A stretch of 14,309 bases of DNA from Paramuribaculum sp. (GCA_029058455.1 JAIDXU010000073.1:1-14309); one strand, 5' to 3'. Positions 1-7,474 are shown, counted from the first letter of the stretch. The notes: generated by a model from the letters alone, not told the origin. Numbers and translations are program-made.

Positions 1-2
1 AG

Positions 3-34
3 AAAAATTACCCGATTCGCACTGAACCGGGTAA
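3..34 (-). terminator. Hairpin with minus-strand T-run
   Basis: TTACCCG (8-14) pairs with CGGGTAA (28-34) across a 13-nt loop. Read on the minus strand, the stem is followed by TTTTTCT (7 down to 1), the usual form of an intrinsic terminator. On the plus strand there is no T-run after it. No minus-strand gene is visible between here and 273, so what it would terminate is unknown. It may belong to a small RNA or to an arrangement cut by the window edge. Confidence 0.35.
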
Positions 35-44
35 GGGAAGATAT

Positions 45-83
45 GCTCTTTATTTTAGTTTAAATGAAAGAGCCGTGATTTTT
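45..83 (+). terminator. AT-rich hairpin followed by T5
   Basis: GCTCTTT (45-51) pairs with AAAGAGC (67-73). The stem extends through ATTT (52-55) and AAAT (62-65) with one bulged G, and the loop is 6 nt. A TTTTT run lies at 79-83. It is probably the end of a plus-strand transcript that starts outside the window. Confidence 0.35.
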
Positions 84-168
84 AACCCCCAAGAGAGTTT
101 CTTAGAGACTAACCGTCAACGAAGCAACAGTTTTTTTGAGGATTTATGCTTTAGAATATCTATTGTGA

Positions 169-201
169 TTGCTAACATAATCAAAAAAAACTTTAACTTT
201 G
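169..201 (+). promoter_or_regulatory. Bacteroidota-type promoter for the phosphohexomutase gene
   Basis: TAACTTTG at 194-201 matches the -7 consensus TAnnTTTG exactly. A TTG at 169-171 could be the -33 element, but the 22-nt spacer is a little longer than the usual 19-20. The inferred transcription start is near 208, giving a leader of about 65 nt. An A8 tract (183-190) lies in the spacer. Confidence 0.6.
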
Positions 202-273
202 CAGTTGGGCGCACAACTATATGCATCCCGCGATTTTATCAGATAATTACATAATCAAATTTCAATAACCATT

Positions 274-2031
274 ATGGAAAATAACGACAACAAACAGCTT
301 CTCGACTCAGTGGTGGCCAAAGCCAACACATGGCTCTCAGACGCTTATGATGAAGAAACCCGTGCCGAGGTTAAACGTATGCTCGACAATGAAGACAAAA
401 CCGAGCTCATCGACGCGTTCTACAAAGATCTCGAATTTGGCACCGGCGGTCTGCGCGGTGTGATGGGTGCCGGTTCCAACCGCATGAATATCTATACCGT
501 GGGCGCTGCGACCCAGGGTCTTGCCAACTATCTCAAGGAGGCTTTCAGCGATCTGCCCCAGATTTCAGTTGTGGTTGGTCACGACGTGCGCAACAACTCA
601 CGCCGTTTTGCTGAAATCGTTGCCGATATTTTCTCGGCCAACGGCATAAAGGTTTATCTGTTCGACTCTTTCCGCCCCACCCCCGAGCTATCGTTTGCCA
701 TCCGCGAGCTCGGTTGCCAGAGCGGTGTCAACATCACAGCCTCCCACAACCCCAAAGAATATAACGGCTATAAAGCCTATTGGGCCGACGGCGCACAGGT
801 AATCGCTCCCCACGATGTAAACATCATCAAGAATGTTGAAGCCATCAAGGGTGTTGAGGAAATCAAGTTTGCCGGCAACAAAGATCTCATCGAGATTATC
901 GGTGAGGAAATCGACAACAAATTCCTCGCCGCCATCAAGGAACTCTCACTCAGCCCCGACGCAATCGCCCGTCATAAAGACCTCAAGATTGTCTACACCC
1001 CTATCCACGGCACCGGTGTGAAGATCGTGCCCGACTCACTGCGCAACTACGGCTTCACCAACATTATCCATGTGCCCGAACAGGATGTGGCCTCCGGTGA
1101 CTTCCCCACCGTTGCCTCACCCAACCCCGAAGTTCCCTCAGCAATGGCAATGGCTATCGCCAAAGCCAAAGAGGTTAACGCCGATCTCGTTATGGCTTCC
1201 GACCCCGACGCCGACCGTATCGGTTGCGTGATCCGCGATGCCTCCGGCGAATATGTGCTTCTCAACGGCAACCAGATCGTGATGATTCTCCTCAACTACA
1301 TCATCACACGCAACGTGGAACTCGGCCGTCTGAAAGACACCGACTATATCGTAAAGACAATCGTAACCACCGAAACCATCAAGAGCATTGCCGACAAAAA
1401 CAATGTGAAGATGTATGACTGCTATACCGGCTTCAAATGGATCGCAGCCATCATCCGCGAGCAGGAAGGCATCGCCCGCTATCTCGGCGGCGGTGAAGAA
1501 AGCTACGGCTTCCTCGCCGAAGACTTCTGCCGCGACAAAGACTCTGTCAGCGCTATCTCGCTCATGGCCGAAATCGCAGCATGGGCCAAAGATAAAGACA
1601 TGGACTTCCTCGCCATGCTTCAGGACATCTACATGAAATATGGCTTTAGCCATGAGTGCGGAGTAAGCGTGGTGCGCAAAGGCAAAACCGGCGCTGAGGA
1701 GATTCAGGCAATGATGAAAGAATTTAGAGCCAATCCTCCCAAATCGCTCGGCGGCAGCAAGGTTGTGTTGGTTAAAGACTATGACTCGCTCAACGCAACC
1801 GAAACCGCAACCGGCACTGTGACCAAGCTCGACTTCCCCTGCACAAGCAATGTGCTGCAATTCTTCACCGAAGACGGCACGAAAGTGTCAATCCGTCCCT
1901 CAGGCACCGAGCCCAAGATCAAATTCTATATCGAAGTCAAAGGCCATCTTGATTCAGCCGCCGATTATGCCCGCGCCAACGCCGACGCCGAAAAGAAGGT
2001 CGAGGCTGTCAAGGCCGACCTCGGCATCTGA
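274..2031 (+). CDS. pgcA: Phospho-sugar mutase (phosphoglucomutase/phosphomannomutase, PgcA-like)
   Basis: This is a complete 585-residue alpha-D-phosphohexomutase, which moves the phosphate between C1 and C6 of a hexose (glucose or mannose). It supplies sugar phosphates for glycan and nucleotide-sugar synthesis in the cytoplasm. All four family landmarks are present in order: the phospho-acceptor loop TASHNP with Ser157, the metal loop DPDADR at 310-315, the sugar-binding GGGEESYG at 405-412, and the phosphate-binding RPSGTEPK at 541-548. The N-terminal extension with EFGTGGLRG at 54-62 and the total length fit the long PgcA subfamily of Bacillus and Bacteroidota better than the 450-residue ManB/GlmM type. 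The ATG has no Shine-Dalgarno, as usual for the phylum. It stands alone, with its own promoter upstream and the metK promoter downstream. Glucose versus mannose preference cannot be read from the sequence, so the symbol is by subfamily only. Confidence 0.93.
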   Translation: MENNDNKQLLDSVVAKANTWLSDAYDEETRAEVKRMLDNEDKTELIDAFYKDLEFGTGGLRGVMGAGSNRMNIYTVGAATQGLANYLKEAFSDLPQISVVVGHDVRNNSRRFAEIVADIFSANGIKVYLFDSFRPTPELSFAIRELGCQSGVNITASHNPKEYNGYKAYWADGAQVIAPHDVNIIKNVEAIKGVEEIKFAGNKDLIEIIGEEIDNKFLAAIKELSLSPDAIARHKDLKIVYTPIHGTGVKIVPDSLRNYGFTNIIHVPEQDVASGDFPTVASPNPEVPSAMAMAIAKAKEVNADLVMASDPDADRIGCVIRDASGEYVLLNGNQIVMILLNYIITRNVELGRLKDTDYIVKTIVTTETIKSIADKNNVKMYDCYTGFKWIAAIIREQEGIARYLGGGEESYGFLAEDFCRDKDSVSAISLMAEIAAWAKDKDMDFLAMLQDIYMKYGFSHECGVSVVRKGKTGAEEIQAMMKEFRANPPKSLGGSKVVLVKDYDSLNATETATGTVTKLDFPCTSNVLQFFTEDGTKVSIRPSGTEPKIKFYIEVKGHLDSAADYARANADAEKKVEAVKADLGI

Positions 2032-2060
2032 TAAAAACAATCCGTCTTAAGCGGTTTTAT
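2031..2060 (+). terminator. Weak terminator-like hairpin after the phosphohexomutase gene
   Basis: ATAAAA (2031-2036) can pair with TTTTAT (2055-2060), and CCGT (2042-2045) with GCGG (2051-2054). The T-run forms the 3' arm, so the structure is weak. It starts at the last base of the stop codon and ends just before the metK promoter, which suits a terminator, but some readthrough is likely. Confidence 0.3.
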
Positions 2061-2070
2061 TCCCGGCGGC

Positions 2071-2101
2071 TTGCAGGTTAGAAAAAATGTCACTACCTTT
2101 G
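2071..2101 (+). promoter_or_regulatory. Bacteroidota-type promoter driving the metK leader RNA
   Basis: A -33 TTG at 2071-2073 and a -7 TACCTTTG at 2094-2101 (exact TAnnTTTG) are separated by exactly 20 nt, the expected spacing. The inferred start is near 2107. No other TTTG or TTG occurs between 2190 and 2330, so this is the only recognisable promoter that could serve metK. Confidence 0.75.
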
Positions 2102-2106
2102 TGGCG

Positions 2107-2264
2107 GTGGACAAATTTGGCTGCTTGCAACCACCCTAAAAAATGCTAAAACTGCTCACGCTGACTCTGTTCTACATGAATCGAAGCGTGACTATCCCAT
2201 AGCATTACATATCACCCCATAGATCGGGGCGGCAGCCAAACCGGGCAGCCGCCCCGATTATTTT
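2107..2264 (+). ncRNA. Candidate structured RNA: 6S-like rod or metK attenuator leader
   Basis: Between a consensus promoter and a terminator-like hairpin, nested complementary segments can form a long interrupted rod. TTTGGCTGC (2116-2124) is perfectly complementary to GCAGCCAAA (2232-2240), AATGCTA (2142-2148) to TAGCATT (2200-2206), and TCACGCT (2156-2162) to AGCGTGA (2185-2191). Unpaired strands of 17 and 25 nt lie between the first two stems. The longer one can form a small CCCC/GGGG hairpin (2215-2218 with 2226-2229). A closing stem, central bubble and terminal stem within about 155 nt resemble 6S RNA, the RNA polymerase-binding regulator. The position, 66 nt before metK, equally fits a cis-acting leader. 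I see no SAM-I core sequence. Folding was judged by eye. That the segment is a structured RNA is more secure than its class. Confidence 0.5.
2223..2264 (+). terminator. GC-rich terminator-like hairpin upstream of metK
   Basis: ATCGGGGCGGC (2223-2233) and GCCGCCCCGAT (2248-2258) form a perfect 11-bp stem. An inner GCC/GGC pairing (2235-2237 with 2244-2246) closes the apex, and TATTTT follows at 2259-2264 after one T. It could end a stand-alone RNA or act as an attenuator, since metK begins 65 nt downstream without an obvious promoter of its own. Its 5' arm and loop overlap the 3' half of the closing stem of the upstream RNA, so the two structures compete. Confidence 0.65.
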
Positions 2265-2280
2265 ACACCTTATATAATAA

Positions 2281-2325
2281 ACCAATCAGTCAAATTAGAC
2301 CAATCAGACCAATAACCCTAATAAA
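2281..2325 (+). repeat. Imperfect 9-nt repeat in the metK 5' untranslated region
   Basis: Five 9-nt units follow each other without gaps: ACCAATCAG (2281), TCAAATTAG (2290), ACCAATCAG (2299), ACCAATAAC (2308) and CCTAATAAA (2317). Units 1 and 3 are identical. The tract is free of G-rich sequence and ends 4 nt before the start codon. It may be an unstructured ribosome-loading region or a repeated protein-binding site. Confidence 0.6.
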
Positions 2326-2329
2326 CAAA

Positions 2330-3649
2330 ATGAACTATCTATTCACTTCCGAATCAGTGTCGGAAGGCCATCCCGACAAGGTGGCCGATCAAATTTCCGA
2401 CGCCATCCTCGACGCTTTTCTCGCCCATGACCCCACAAGCAAGGTTGCCTGTGAGACAATGGTAACAACCGGCCAGGTTGTTGTTGCGGGCGAAGTCAAG
2501 AGCCACGCTTATATCGACGTGCCCAAAGTGGTGCGTCAAGTGATTGATGAAATTGGCTACAACCGCAGCGAACTGCAATTCGACGCCTCGTCATGCGGCA
2601 TCCTCACAGCCATCCACGAGCAGAGCGGCGACATAAACCGCGGCGTGGAACGTGAGTCAGCCGAAGAACAGGGTGCCGGCGACCAGGGCATGATGTTCGG
2701 TTATGCATGTCGCGAGACCGACACCTATATGCCTCTCCCCATTTATCTGAGCCATAAGCTCATGGAAGTTCTTGCCGACATACGTCGCGAAGGAAAGGAA
2801 ATGTTATGGCAAGATCCCCACGGCATTACCCGCACATATCTGCGCCCCGACTCCAAAAGTCAGGTTACAGTCGAATATACTCCCGACAATAAGCCCGTAA
2901 AGGTCACGACAATAGTAATCTCCACCCAACACGATGAATTTGTCACTCCCCTCCCCGGTGAAACTCAGGCCGAAGCCGACGAGCGTATGCGCCTCAAAAT
3001 CGAGGAAGATGTGCGTAATGTGCTCCTGCCCCGTGTAAAAGCCGACCTTCCCGCCGAGGTAGCCGCCATGATAGGCGACGACGTGGAACTGCTGGTAAAC
3101 CGCACCGGTAAATTTGTGATAGGTGGCCCTCACGGCGATACAGGTCTCACAGGCCGTAAAATCATTGTCGACACCTACGGAGGCCGCGGTGCCCACGGCG
3201 GAGGCGCATTTTCGGGCAAAGATCCGTCGAAAGTCGACCGCTCGGCAGCCTACGCCGCCCGCCACATAGCCAAAAACCTCGTGGCCGCAGGTGTAGCCGA
3301 CGAAGTGCTGGTCGAAGTAGCCTATGCCATCGGACGAGCAGAGCCCGTAAGTCTGTATATCGATACCCGCGGCACCTCGCATGTCAATCTCACCGACGGC
3401 GAAATATCTCAGAAAGTTAAAGAAATGGAGGGATTCTCAATGCGCCCCCACGACATTGACAAGCGTTTCAATCTGCGTACCCCCATCTATCGCGAGACTG
3501 CCGCCTACGGCCATCTGGGTCGCCCGGTTACCAAAGCAACCAAACATTTCACCTCCCGCTATGAAGGCGAAAAAACCTATGAAGTGACTCTCTTCCCATG
3601 GGAAGCCACCGACATGGTCGATGAGGTGAAAAAAGTATTCGGATTGTGA
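2330..3649 (+). CDS. metK: S-adenosylmethionine synthetase
   Basis: This complete 439-residue methionine adenosyltransferase makes S-adenosylmethionine from methionine and ATP in the cytoplasm. Visible family signatures are the ATP-site GHPDK at 13-17, the [12 protein letters not shown] loop at 115-126, and the glycine-rich GGGAFSGKD at 290-298. Further conserved stretches are QSGDINRGV (98-106) and [13 protein letters not shown] (265-277). It is longer than the roughly 385 residues of enterobacterial MetK. The extra length is consistent with central segments (about 150-235) of the long form common in Bacteroidota. The start codon is supported by the N-terminal [17 protein letters not shown] and lies in A-rich sequence without a Shine-Dalgarno. 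Expression probably depends on the promoter at 2071-2101, reading through the terminator-like hairpin at 2223-2264. No convincing terminator follows the gene; the next promoter starts 15 nt downstream. Confidence 0.97.
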   Translation: MNYLFTSESVSEGHPDKVADQISDAILDAFLAHDPTSKVACETMVTTGQVVVAGEVKSHAYIDVPKVVRQVIDEIGYNRSELQFDASSCGILTAIHEQSGDINRGVERESAEEQGAGDQGMMFGYACRETDTYMPLPIYLSHKLMEVLADIRREGKEMLWQDPHGITRTYLRPDSKSQVTVEYTPDNKPVKVTTIVISTQHDEFVTPLPGETQAEADERMRLKIEEDVRNVLLPRVKADLPAEVAAMIGDDVELLVNRTGKFVIGGPHGDTGLTGRKIIVDTYGGRGAHGGGAFSGKDPSKVDRSAAYAARHIAKNLVAAGVADEVLVEVAYAIGRAEPVSLYIDTRGTSHVNLTDGEISQKVKEMEGFSMRPHDIDKRFNLRTPIYRETAAYGHLGRPVTKATKHFTSRYEGEKTYEVTLFPWEATDMVDEVKKVFGL

Positions 3650-3664
3650 TTGTCGCCCAAAAGT

Positions 3665-3695
3665 TTTGCCTTTAGGCCGAAATTGATTATCTTTG
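3665..3695 (+). promoter_or_regulatory. Bacteroidota-type promoter for the PpiD-like gene
   Basis: A -33 TTTG at 3665-3668 and a -7 TATCTTTG at 3688-3695 (exact TAnnTTTG) are 19 nt apart. The inferred start near 3702 gives a leader of about 190 nt. A second CTTTAGG copy at 3714-3720, just after the start, repeats CTTTAGG at 3670-3676 in the spacer. Confidence 0.72.
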
Positions 3696-3894
3696 TGCGC
3701 TAAAAGCGTTTGGCTTTAGGGTCACCGCTTGCCTGCTTCTGCCCTCAATTCTGATAACAACCTGATTTTAAACATATTGACCGTTACAAAACGATCATAA
3801 GTCAAGAATATAGGTTGGTATTAAGAATGTTGCCGGGTGAAGTATGGCGTTACACAAATACGCATTAAAAAAACGCAACCTTTTATAAACTTAA

Positions 3895-5973
3895 ATGGCA
3901 ACCTTAGAAAAAATCAGAAGCAAATCAGTGCTTTTGCTCACAATCATCGGTCTGGCTCTCTTAGCCTTCATCATCGGTGATTTCTTCACCTCGGGCCGCA
4001 CTCTCTTCGGAGGAGGCACAACAGTGGCCAAGATCTCAGGTCACAAAATCGACGTCAATGACTTTCAAGCTCGTCTTCAAGTAGCTTCACAACAGGCTCA
4101 GAACTCCGGTCAGGATATAGATCCCGCCGTGCTTCAGCAGCAGGTGCTCTCAACAATGGTTCAGGAAACCCTCATGAAAGAGGAAATGGAAAAACTGGGC
4201 CTCAAAGTTACCGAACAGGAGCTCAGCGACGTGCTTGTAGGAAACGGAAGCGCCTACGTCAACATGTTTGTTCAGCAGCAATATGGTGTTGAAAGCGCCG
4301 CTCAGCTGCTCGACGTGGCCACCAACCCCGCCAAATACAACCTCGACCCCGCTACCGCCGCTCAGTTCCAGACCGTGTGGAAAGCTCTTGAGGATGAAAT
4401 GGAGATGAACCTTCTCCGTCAGAAATTCGCCAATCTCTTCAACGGCACCATCACCGCCAATGTGCTCGACGCCAAAGCTCTCTATGATGAGAATGCTTCG
4501 ACAAGCCTCATGGCCTATGCCAAGAAAGATTATGCCACTCTTGCCGACAACGAATTTGAGGTTACCCCCTCTGATGTCAACAAGAAATGGTCTGAAAACA
4601 AAGAACTCTATCGCATTGACGAGCAGCAGCGTTCCGTTAACTATATCGCAGTGCCCATCGTGCCCAGCCAGGATGACCTTCTTGCTGCCGAGCAGGCTGT
4701 TGAAGACGCCGTTGTTTCTCTCCGTATGCAGCCCGACACCGAAGGTCTCTCTGACAAACCCGAATTTGTAGTACGTCGCCAGCGCTCGCCCCTCAGCGCC
4801 CTCACCGACGCTCGTATCAAAGCTTTTGCCGATACCGCTTCAGTTGGTGAAGTTGGTCTCGTGAGCCATGTAGGCAACGACTACACTCTCGCCAAGATGT
4901 TTGGCAAGACTGCCGAAGTCGACTCTGTAAACATCGACTTTATCGTAATGACCGGCAATAAGAACGAAGTTGACTCTGTTATCGCTCTGCTCAACAACAG
5001 CCTCATCACCGTTGACTCACTTGCCACCAACAATCCCGCTGTTCAGGCTCACCAGAGCGACGTGTGGATGCAGCTCTCCGACGGTCAGCTCACTACAATG
5101 GCTGAAACTCTCCGCAGCGCTTCAACCGGCGTTTATTTCACTCCCGACACCGTAATCACTCAGGGCGCACGCATTATCCGCCTCAACGAGCGCAAAGCTC
5201 CCGTAACCGTAGCCGACATCGCTGTTGTAACCTACACCGTAGAGCCCTCACGCGCCACAGTCAACTCACTTGACGCCGCCCTCCGCGACTTTGTTAACAA
5301 AAACAACACAGCTGCCGCATTTAACGAAAACGCTGCCGCTGCCGGTTATACTTCTGTTCCCGCGTTCGTAAGCGCCTCCACTCCCCAGCTCAACCGCATC
5401 AACAGCAGCCGTCAGGCCGTGCGCTGGGCTATGGAAGCAAAGAAAGGTGAAGTTTCACCCGTGTTTGGTGACGAAACCTCAGGCAACTTCATCGCCGTGG
5501 CTGTCGACAATATCTATGACGACTATATTCCCGCTTCTGACAATCAGCTCAACCAGGGCCTCCGTGCTGAAGTGCTCAGCGACCTCAAGAGCAAGAAGAT
5601 GATTTCGGAATATGCCGGCAAAGCCAACGACCTCAAAGGTTATGCCAACCTCATGGGTGTGGAAGTCGACACAACCAATGTTACTTTCGGTCAGGCCATC
5701 ATCTCAGGCATGGGCTATAACGAGAGCAACATTCTCGGTGCTGCCGCCGCAGCTCAGCCCGGCTCACTTGTTGGTCCTCTTCAGGCAAACAACGGTGTTG
5801 TAGTGTTCCAGATCATCAACGTTGACAACAGCGGCCGTCCCTACAACTACCTCGAAAGCGCCAACAACTTCAACCGTCAGCGTGGCGCAGTAGTGCTCAA
5901 CAACCTCCTGCCCCGCATACTTCAGGGCAACGACAAAATCGACAACCGCCTTATGCGTTTCTATCGCGATTGA
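3895..5973 (+). CDS. PpiD/SurA-like periplasmic peptidyl-prolyl isomerase family protein
   Basis: This complete 692-residue membrane-anchored folding factor belongs to the Bacteroidota group annotated as peptidylprolyl isomerase. A short basic start (MATLEKIRSK) precedes one membrane helix at about 12-30, so the bulk should lie in the periplasm. Residues 43-190 look like the SurA/PpiD N-terminal chaperone region (KISGHKIDVNDFQARLQ onward). The middle and C-terminal parts (about 240-345 and 480-600) fit parvulin-like or PpiD C-terminal folds only loosely. I do not find the usual parvulin signature with GGDLG, so isomerase activity is doubtful and a holdase role for outer-membrane proteins is more likely. 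The C-terminus (DNRLMRFYRD) resembles that of Bacteroides homologues as I remember them. It has its own promoter, a long leader and a strong terminator. The envelope role matches the OmpH and outer-membrane barrel genes further along. Confidence 0.85.
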   Translation: MATLEKIRSKSVLLLTIIGLALLAFIIGDFFTSGRTLFGGGTTVAKISGHKIDVNDFQARLQVASQQAQNSGQDIDPAVLQQQVLSTMVQETLMKEEMEKLGLKVTEQELSDVLVGNGSAYVNMFVQQQYGVESAAQLLDVATNPAKYNLDPATAAQFQTVWKALEDEMEMNLLRQKFANLFNGTITANVLDAKALYDENASTSLMAYAKKDYATLADNEFEVTPSDVNKKWSENKELYRIDEQQRSVNYIAVPIVPSQDDLLAAEQAVEDAVVSLRMQPDTEGLSDKPEFVVRRQRSPLSALTDARIKAFADTASVGEVGLVSHVGNDYTLAKMFGKTAEVDSVNIDFIVMTGNKNEVDSVIALLNNSLITVDSLATNNPAVQAHQSDVWMQLSDGQLTTMAETLRSASTGVYFTPDTVITQGARIIRLNERKAPVTVADIAVVTYTVEPSRATVNSLDAALRDFVNKNNTAAAFNENAAAAGYTSVPAFVSASTPQLNRINSSRQAVRWAMEAKKGEVSPVFGDETSGNFIAVAVDNIYDDYIPASDNQLNQGLRAEVLSDLKSKKMISEYAGKANDLKGYANLMGVEVDTTNVTFGQAIISGMGYNESNILGAAAAAQPGSLVGPLQANNGVVVFQIINVDNSGRPYNYLESANNFNRQRGAVVLNNLLPRILQGNDKIDNRLMRFYRD

Positions 5974-5999
5974 GCGCATAATACCATAATGATATAGCG

Positions 6000-6049
6000 A
6001 AATCCGGCGCTCAGTCAACATTTATTGACCGGGCTCCGGATTTCTTTTT
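6000..6049 (+). terminator. Strong intrinsic terminator after the PpiD-like gene
   Basis: AAATCCGG (6000-6007) pairs with CCGGATTT (6036-6043). GTCAA (6014-6018) pairs with TTGAC (6025-6029), with partial pairing between, and TTTCTTTTT (6041-6049) follows. It lies 27 nt after the stop codon. No promoter of the TAnnTTTG type is visible between it and the serine dehydratase start, so that gene may use a divergent promoter or readthrough. Confidence 0.85.
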
Positions 6050-6089
6050 CCACTCCTTGTTCTAAAACCAATCTTATAGACCTATATCC

Positions 6090-7310
6090 ATGAAATCAAT
6101 CCGTGAACTCTACCGCATAGGCACCGGCCCCTCATCAAGCCATACAATGGGTCCGAGATGTGCTGCCACAATGTTTGCCAAAGCTCATCCCGACGCCTCT
6201 TCATTTAGAGTTACCCTCTACGGTAGCCTTGCCGCCACCGGCAAAGGTCACATGACCGACGCCGCGATACTCGAATCTCTAACTCCGGTGGCTCCCGTCG
6301 ATCTGGTATGGGAACCGACAATATTCCTTCCTTTCCATCCCAACGGCATGAAATTTGAATCTCTCGACAAAGAGGGAAATGTCACTGAAACCCGCGTGAT
6401 ATATAGTGTTGGAGGAGGACAGATTGTTGAGGAAGGTGAATCGGAACTCACCACCCCCGATGTGTATGACAAAAACACTCTTACCGAGATAATGGACTGG
6501 TGTGAAACCACCGGCAAGACCTATTGGGAATATGTGGAGATGTGCGAAGGTCCTGAGATATGGGATTTTCTCCATGAGGTATGGGCTACGATGTGTGCCG
6601 CCGTTGAGCGTGGTCTCGATTCTGAGGGAGTGCTCCCCGGCCCGCTGGGACTCACCCGCCGCGCCGTGAGCTACAATGTGCGTGCCTCCGGCTATAAGAC
6701 CAACCTCCAGAGCCGTGGCCTCGTGTTCAGCTATGCGCTTGCTGTGAGCGAGGAAAACGCTGCCGGCGGAGTAATCGTAACCGCACCGACCTGCGGATCG
6801 TGTGGAGTTGTGCCGGCCGTGCTCTATCATCTTCAGAAAAGCCGCCAGTTCTCCGAAGCGAGAATACTCCGCGCCCTCGCAACAGCCGGTCTTATCGGTA
6901 ACATTGTGAAACACAACGCCTCGATTGCCGGTGCCGAAGTAGGCTGCCAGGGTGAAGTAGGTGTTGCATGTGCTATGGCCGCCGCAGCCGCCAACCAGCT
7001 CTTCGGAGGCTCACCCGCTCAGATCGAATATGCCGCAGAAATGGGTCTTGAACACCATCTCGGCATGACCTGCGACCCGGTATGCGGTCTGGTGCAGATT
7101 CCCTGCATAGAGCGCAACGCCTATGCCGCAGCCCGCGCTCTTGACAGCAACATCTATTCAGCCTTTACCGACGGCACCCATCGTGTGTCGTTCGACCGCG
7201 TGGTTGAGGTTATGAAACAGACCGGCCACGACCTTCCCTCAATCTATAAGGAAACCGGCGAAGGCGGTCTTGCCCGCACATGGCGCCCCATTGCAAAGCC
7301 CGATATGTAA
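6090..7310 (+). CDS. sdaA: L-serine ammonia-lyase (iron-sulfur L-serine dehydratase)
   Basis: This complete 406-residue single-chain enzyme turns L-serine into pyruvate and ammonia. The N-terminal beta domain carries TGPSSSHTMGP at 12-22. The catalytic alpha domain starts around 150 and carries SxRxGL-type sequence near 208, TAPTCGSCGVVP (231-242), GCQGEVG (285-291) and CDPVCGLVQIPC (328-339). Cys286, Cys328 and Cys339 match the three conserved ligands of the oxygen-sensitive 4Fe-4S cluster in family members; the spacing of 11 between the last two agrees. The protein ends in IAKPDM, without the C-terminal cysteine that in the Legionella enzyme folds back to the cluster. The chain is shorter than the roughly 455 residues of the E. 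coli enzyme. An iron-sulfur serine dehydratase suits an anaerobe. The gene is closed by the hairpin at 7341-7379, so it is likely transcribed alone. Confidence 0.95.
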   Translation: MKSIRELYRIGTGPSSSHTMGPRCAATMFAKAHPDASSFRVTLYGSLAATGKGHMTDAAILESLTPVAPVDLVWEPTIFLPFHPNGMKFESLDKEGNVTETRVIYSVGGGQIVEEGESELTTPDVYDKNTLTEIMDWCETTGKTYWEYVEMCEGPEIWDFLHEVWATMCAAVERGLDSEGVLPGPLGLTRRAVSYNVRASGYKTNLQSRGLVFSYALAVSEENAAGGVIVTAPTCGSCGVVPAVLYHLQKSRQFSEARILRALATAGLIGNIVKHNASIAGAEVGCQGEVGVACAMAAAAANQLFGGSPAQIEYAAEMGLEHHLGMTCDPVCGLVQIPCIERNAYAAARALDSNIYSAFTDGTHRVSFDRVVEVMKQTGHDLPSIYKETGEGGLARTWRPIAKPDM

Positions 7311-7340
7311 TTCAATCCCCATAGTCAAACCCATCTAACT

Positions 7341-7390
7341 TCAGCGGCGTATTCCTAAGTCTCGGGAATACGCCGCTGACGGTTTATCTT
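7341..7390 (+). terminator. 15-bp hairpin between convergent genes
   Basis: TCAGCGGCGTATTCC (7341-7355) pairs perfectly with GGAATACGCCGCTGA (7365-7379), with a 9-nt loop. CGGTTTATCTT follows on the plus strand. The T-run is poor, but the stem is very stable. It lies 30 nt after sdaA and about 95 nt beyond the 3' end of the converging outer-membrane gene. Most likely it terminates sdaA and may protect 3' ends from both sides. The rest of the gap (7391-7474) shows only short, weak dyads. Confidence 0.7.
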
Positions 7391-7474
7391 CCAATCAGAA
7401 ATTGATTAATCTGGCATTATTGCTGTCCGATAATTCTCCGGATTTGTAAATTATCTCTTTATCATTATATGTCA

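Noticed and set aside
1138-1860. 240-codon open frame on the minus strand inside the phosphohexomutase gene
   Set aside because: It lies wholly antisense to a well-conserved enzyme, and its cysteine- and histidine-rich translation resembles no family. It is explained by the codon bias of the real gene.
2107-2264. Classical SAM-I riboswitch upstream of metK
   Set aside because: I looked for the conserved SAM-I core (AGAG near the 5' stem, the GGCAACC-type junction) and did not find it. A SAM-II-like pseudoknot was also not convincing by eye.
2804-3382. 192-codon minus-strand open frame inside metK
   Set aside because: It is antisense to conserved metK, has no recognisable domain and no start-site context. 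It is a shadow frame.
6279-6914. 211-codon minus-strand open frame inside sdaA
   Set aside because: It is fully within a conserved gene and shows no protein-family features.
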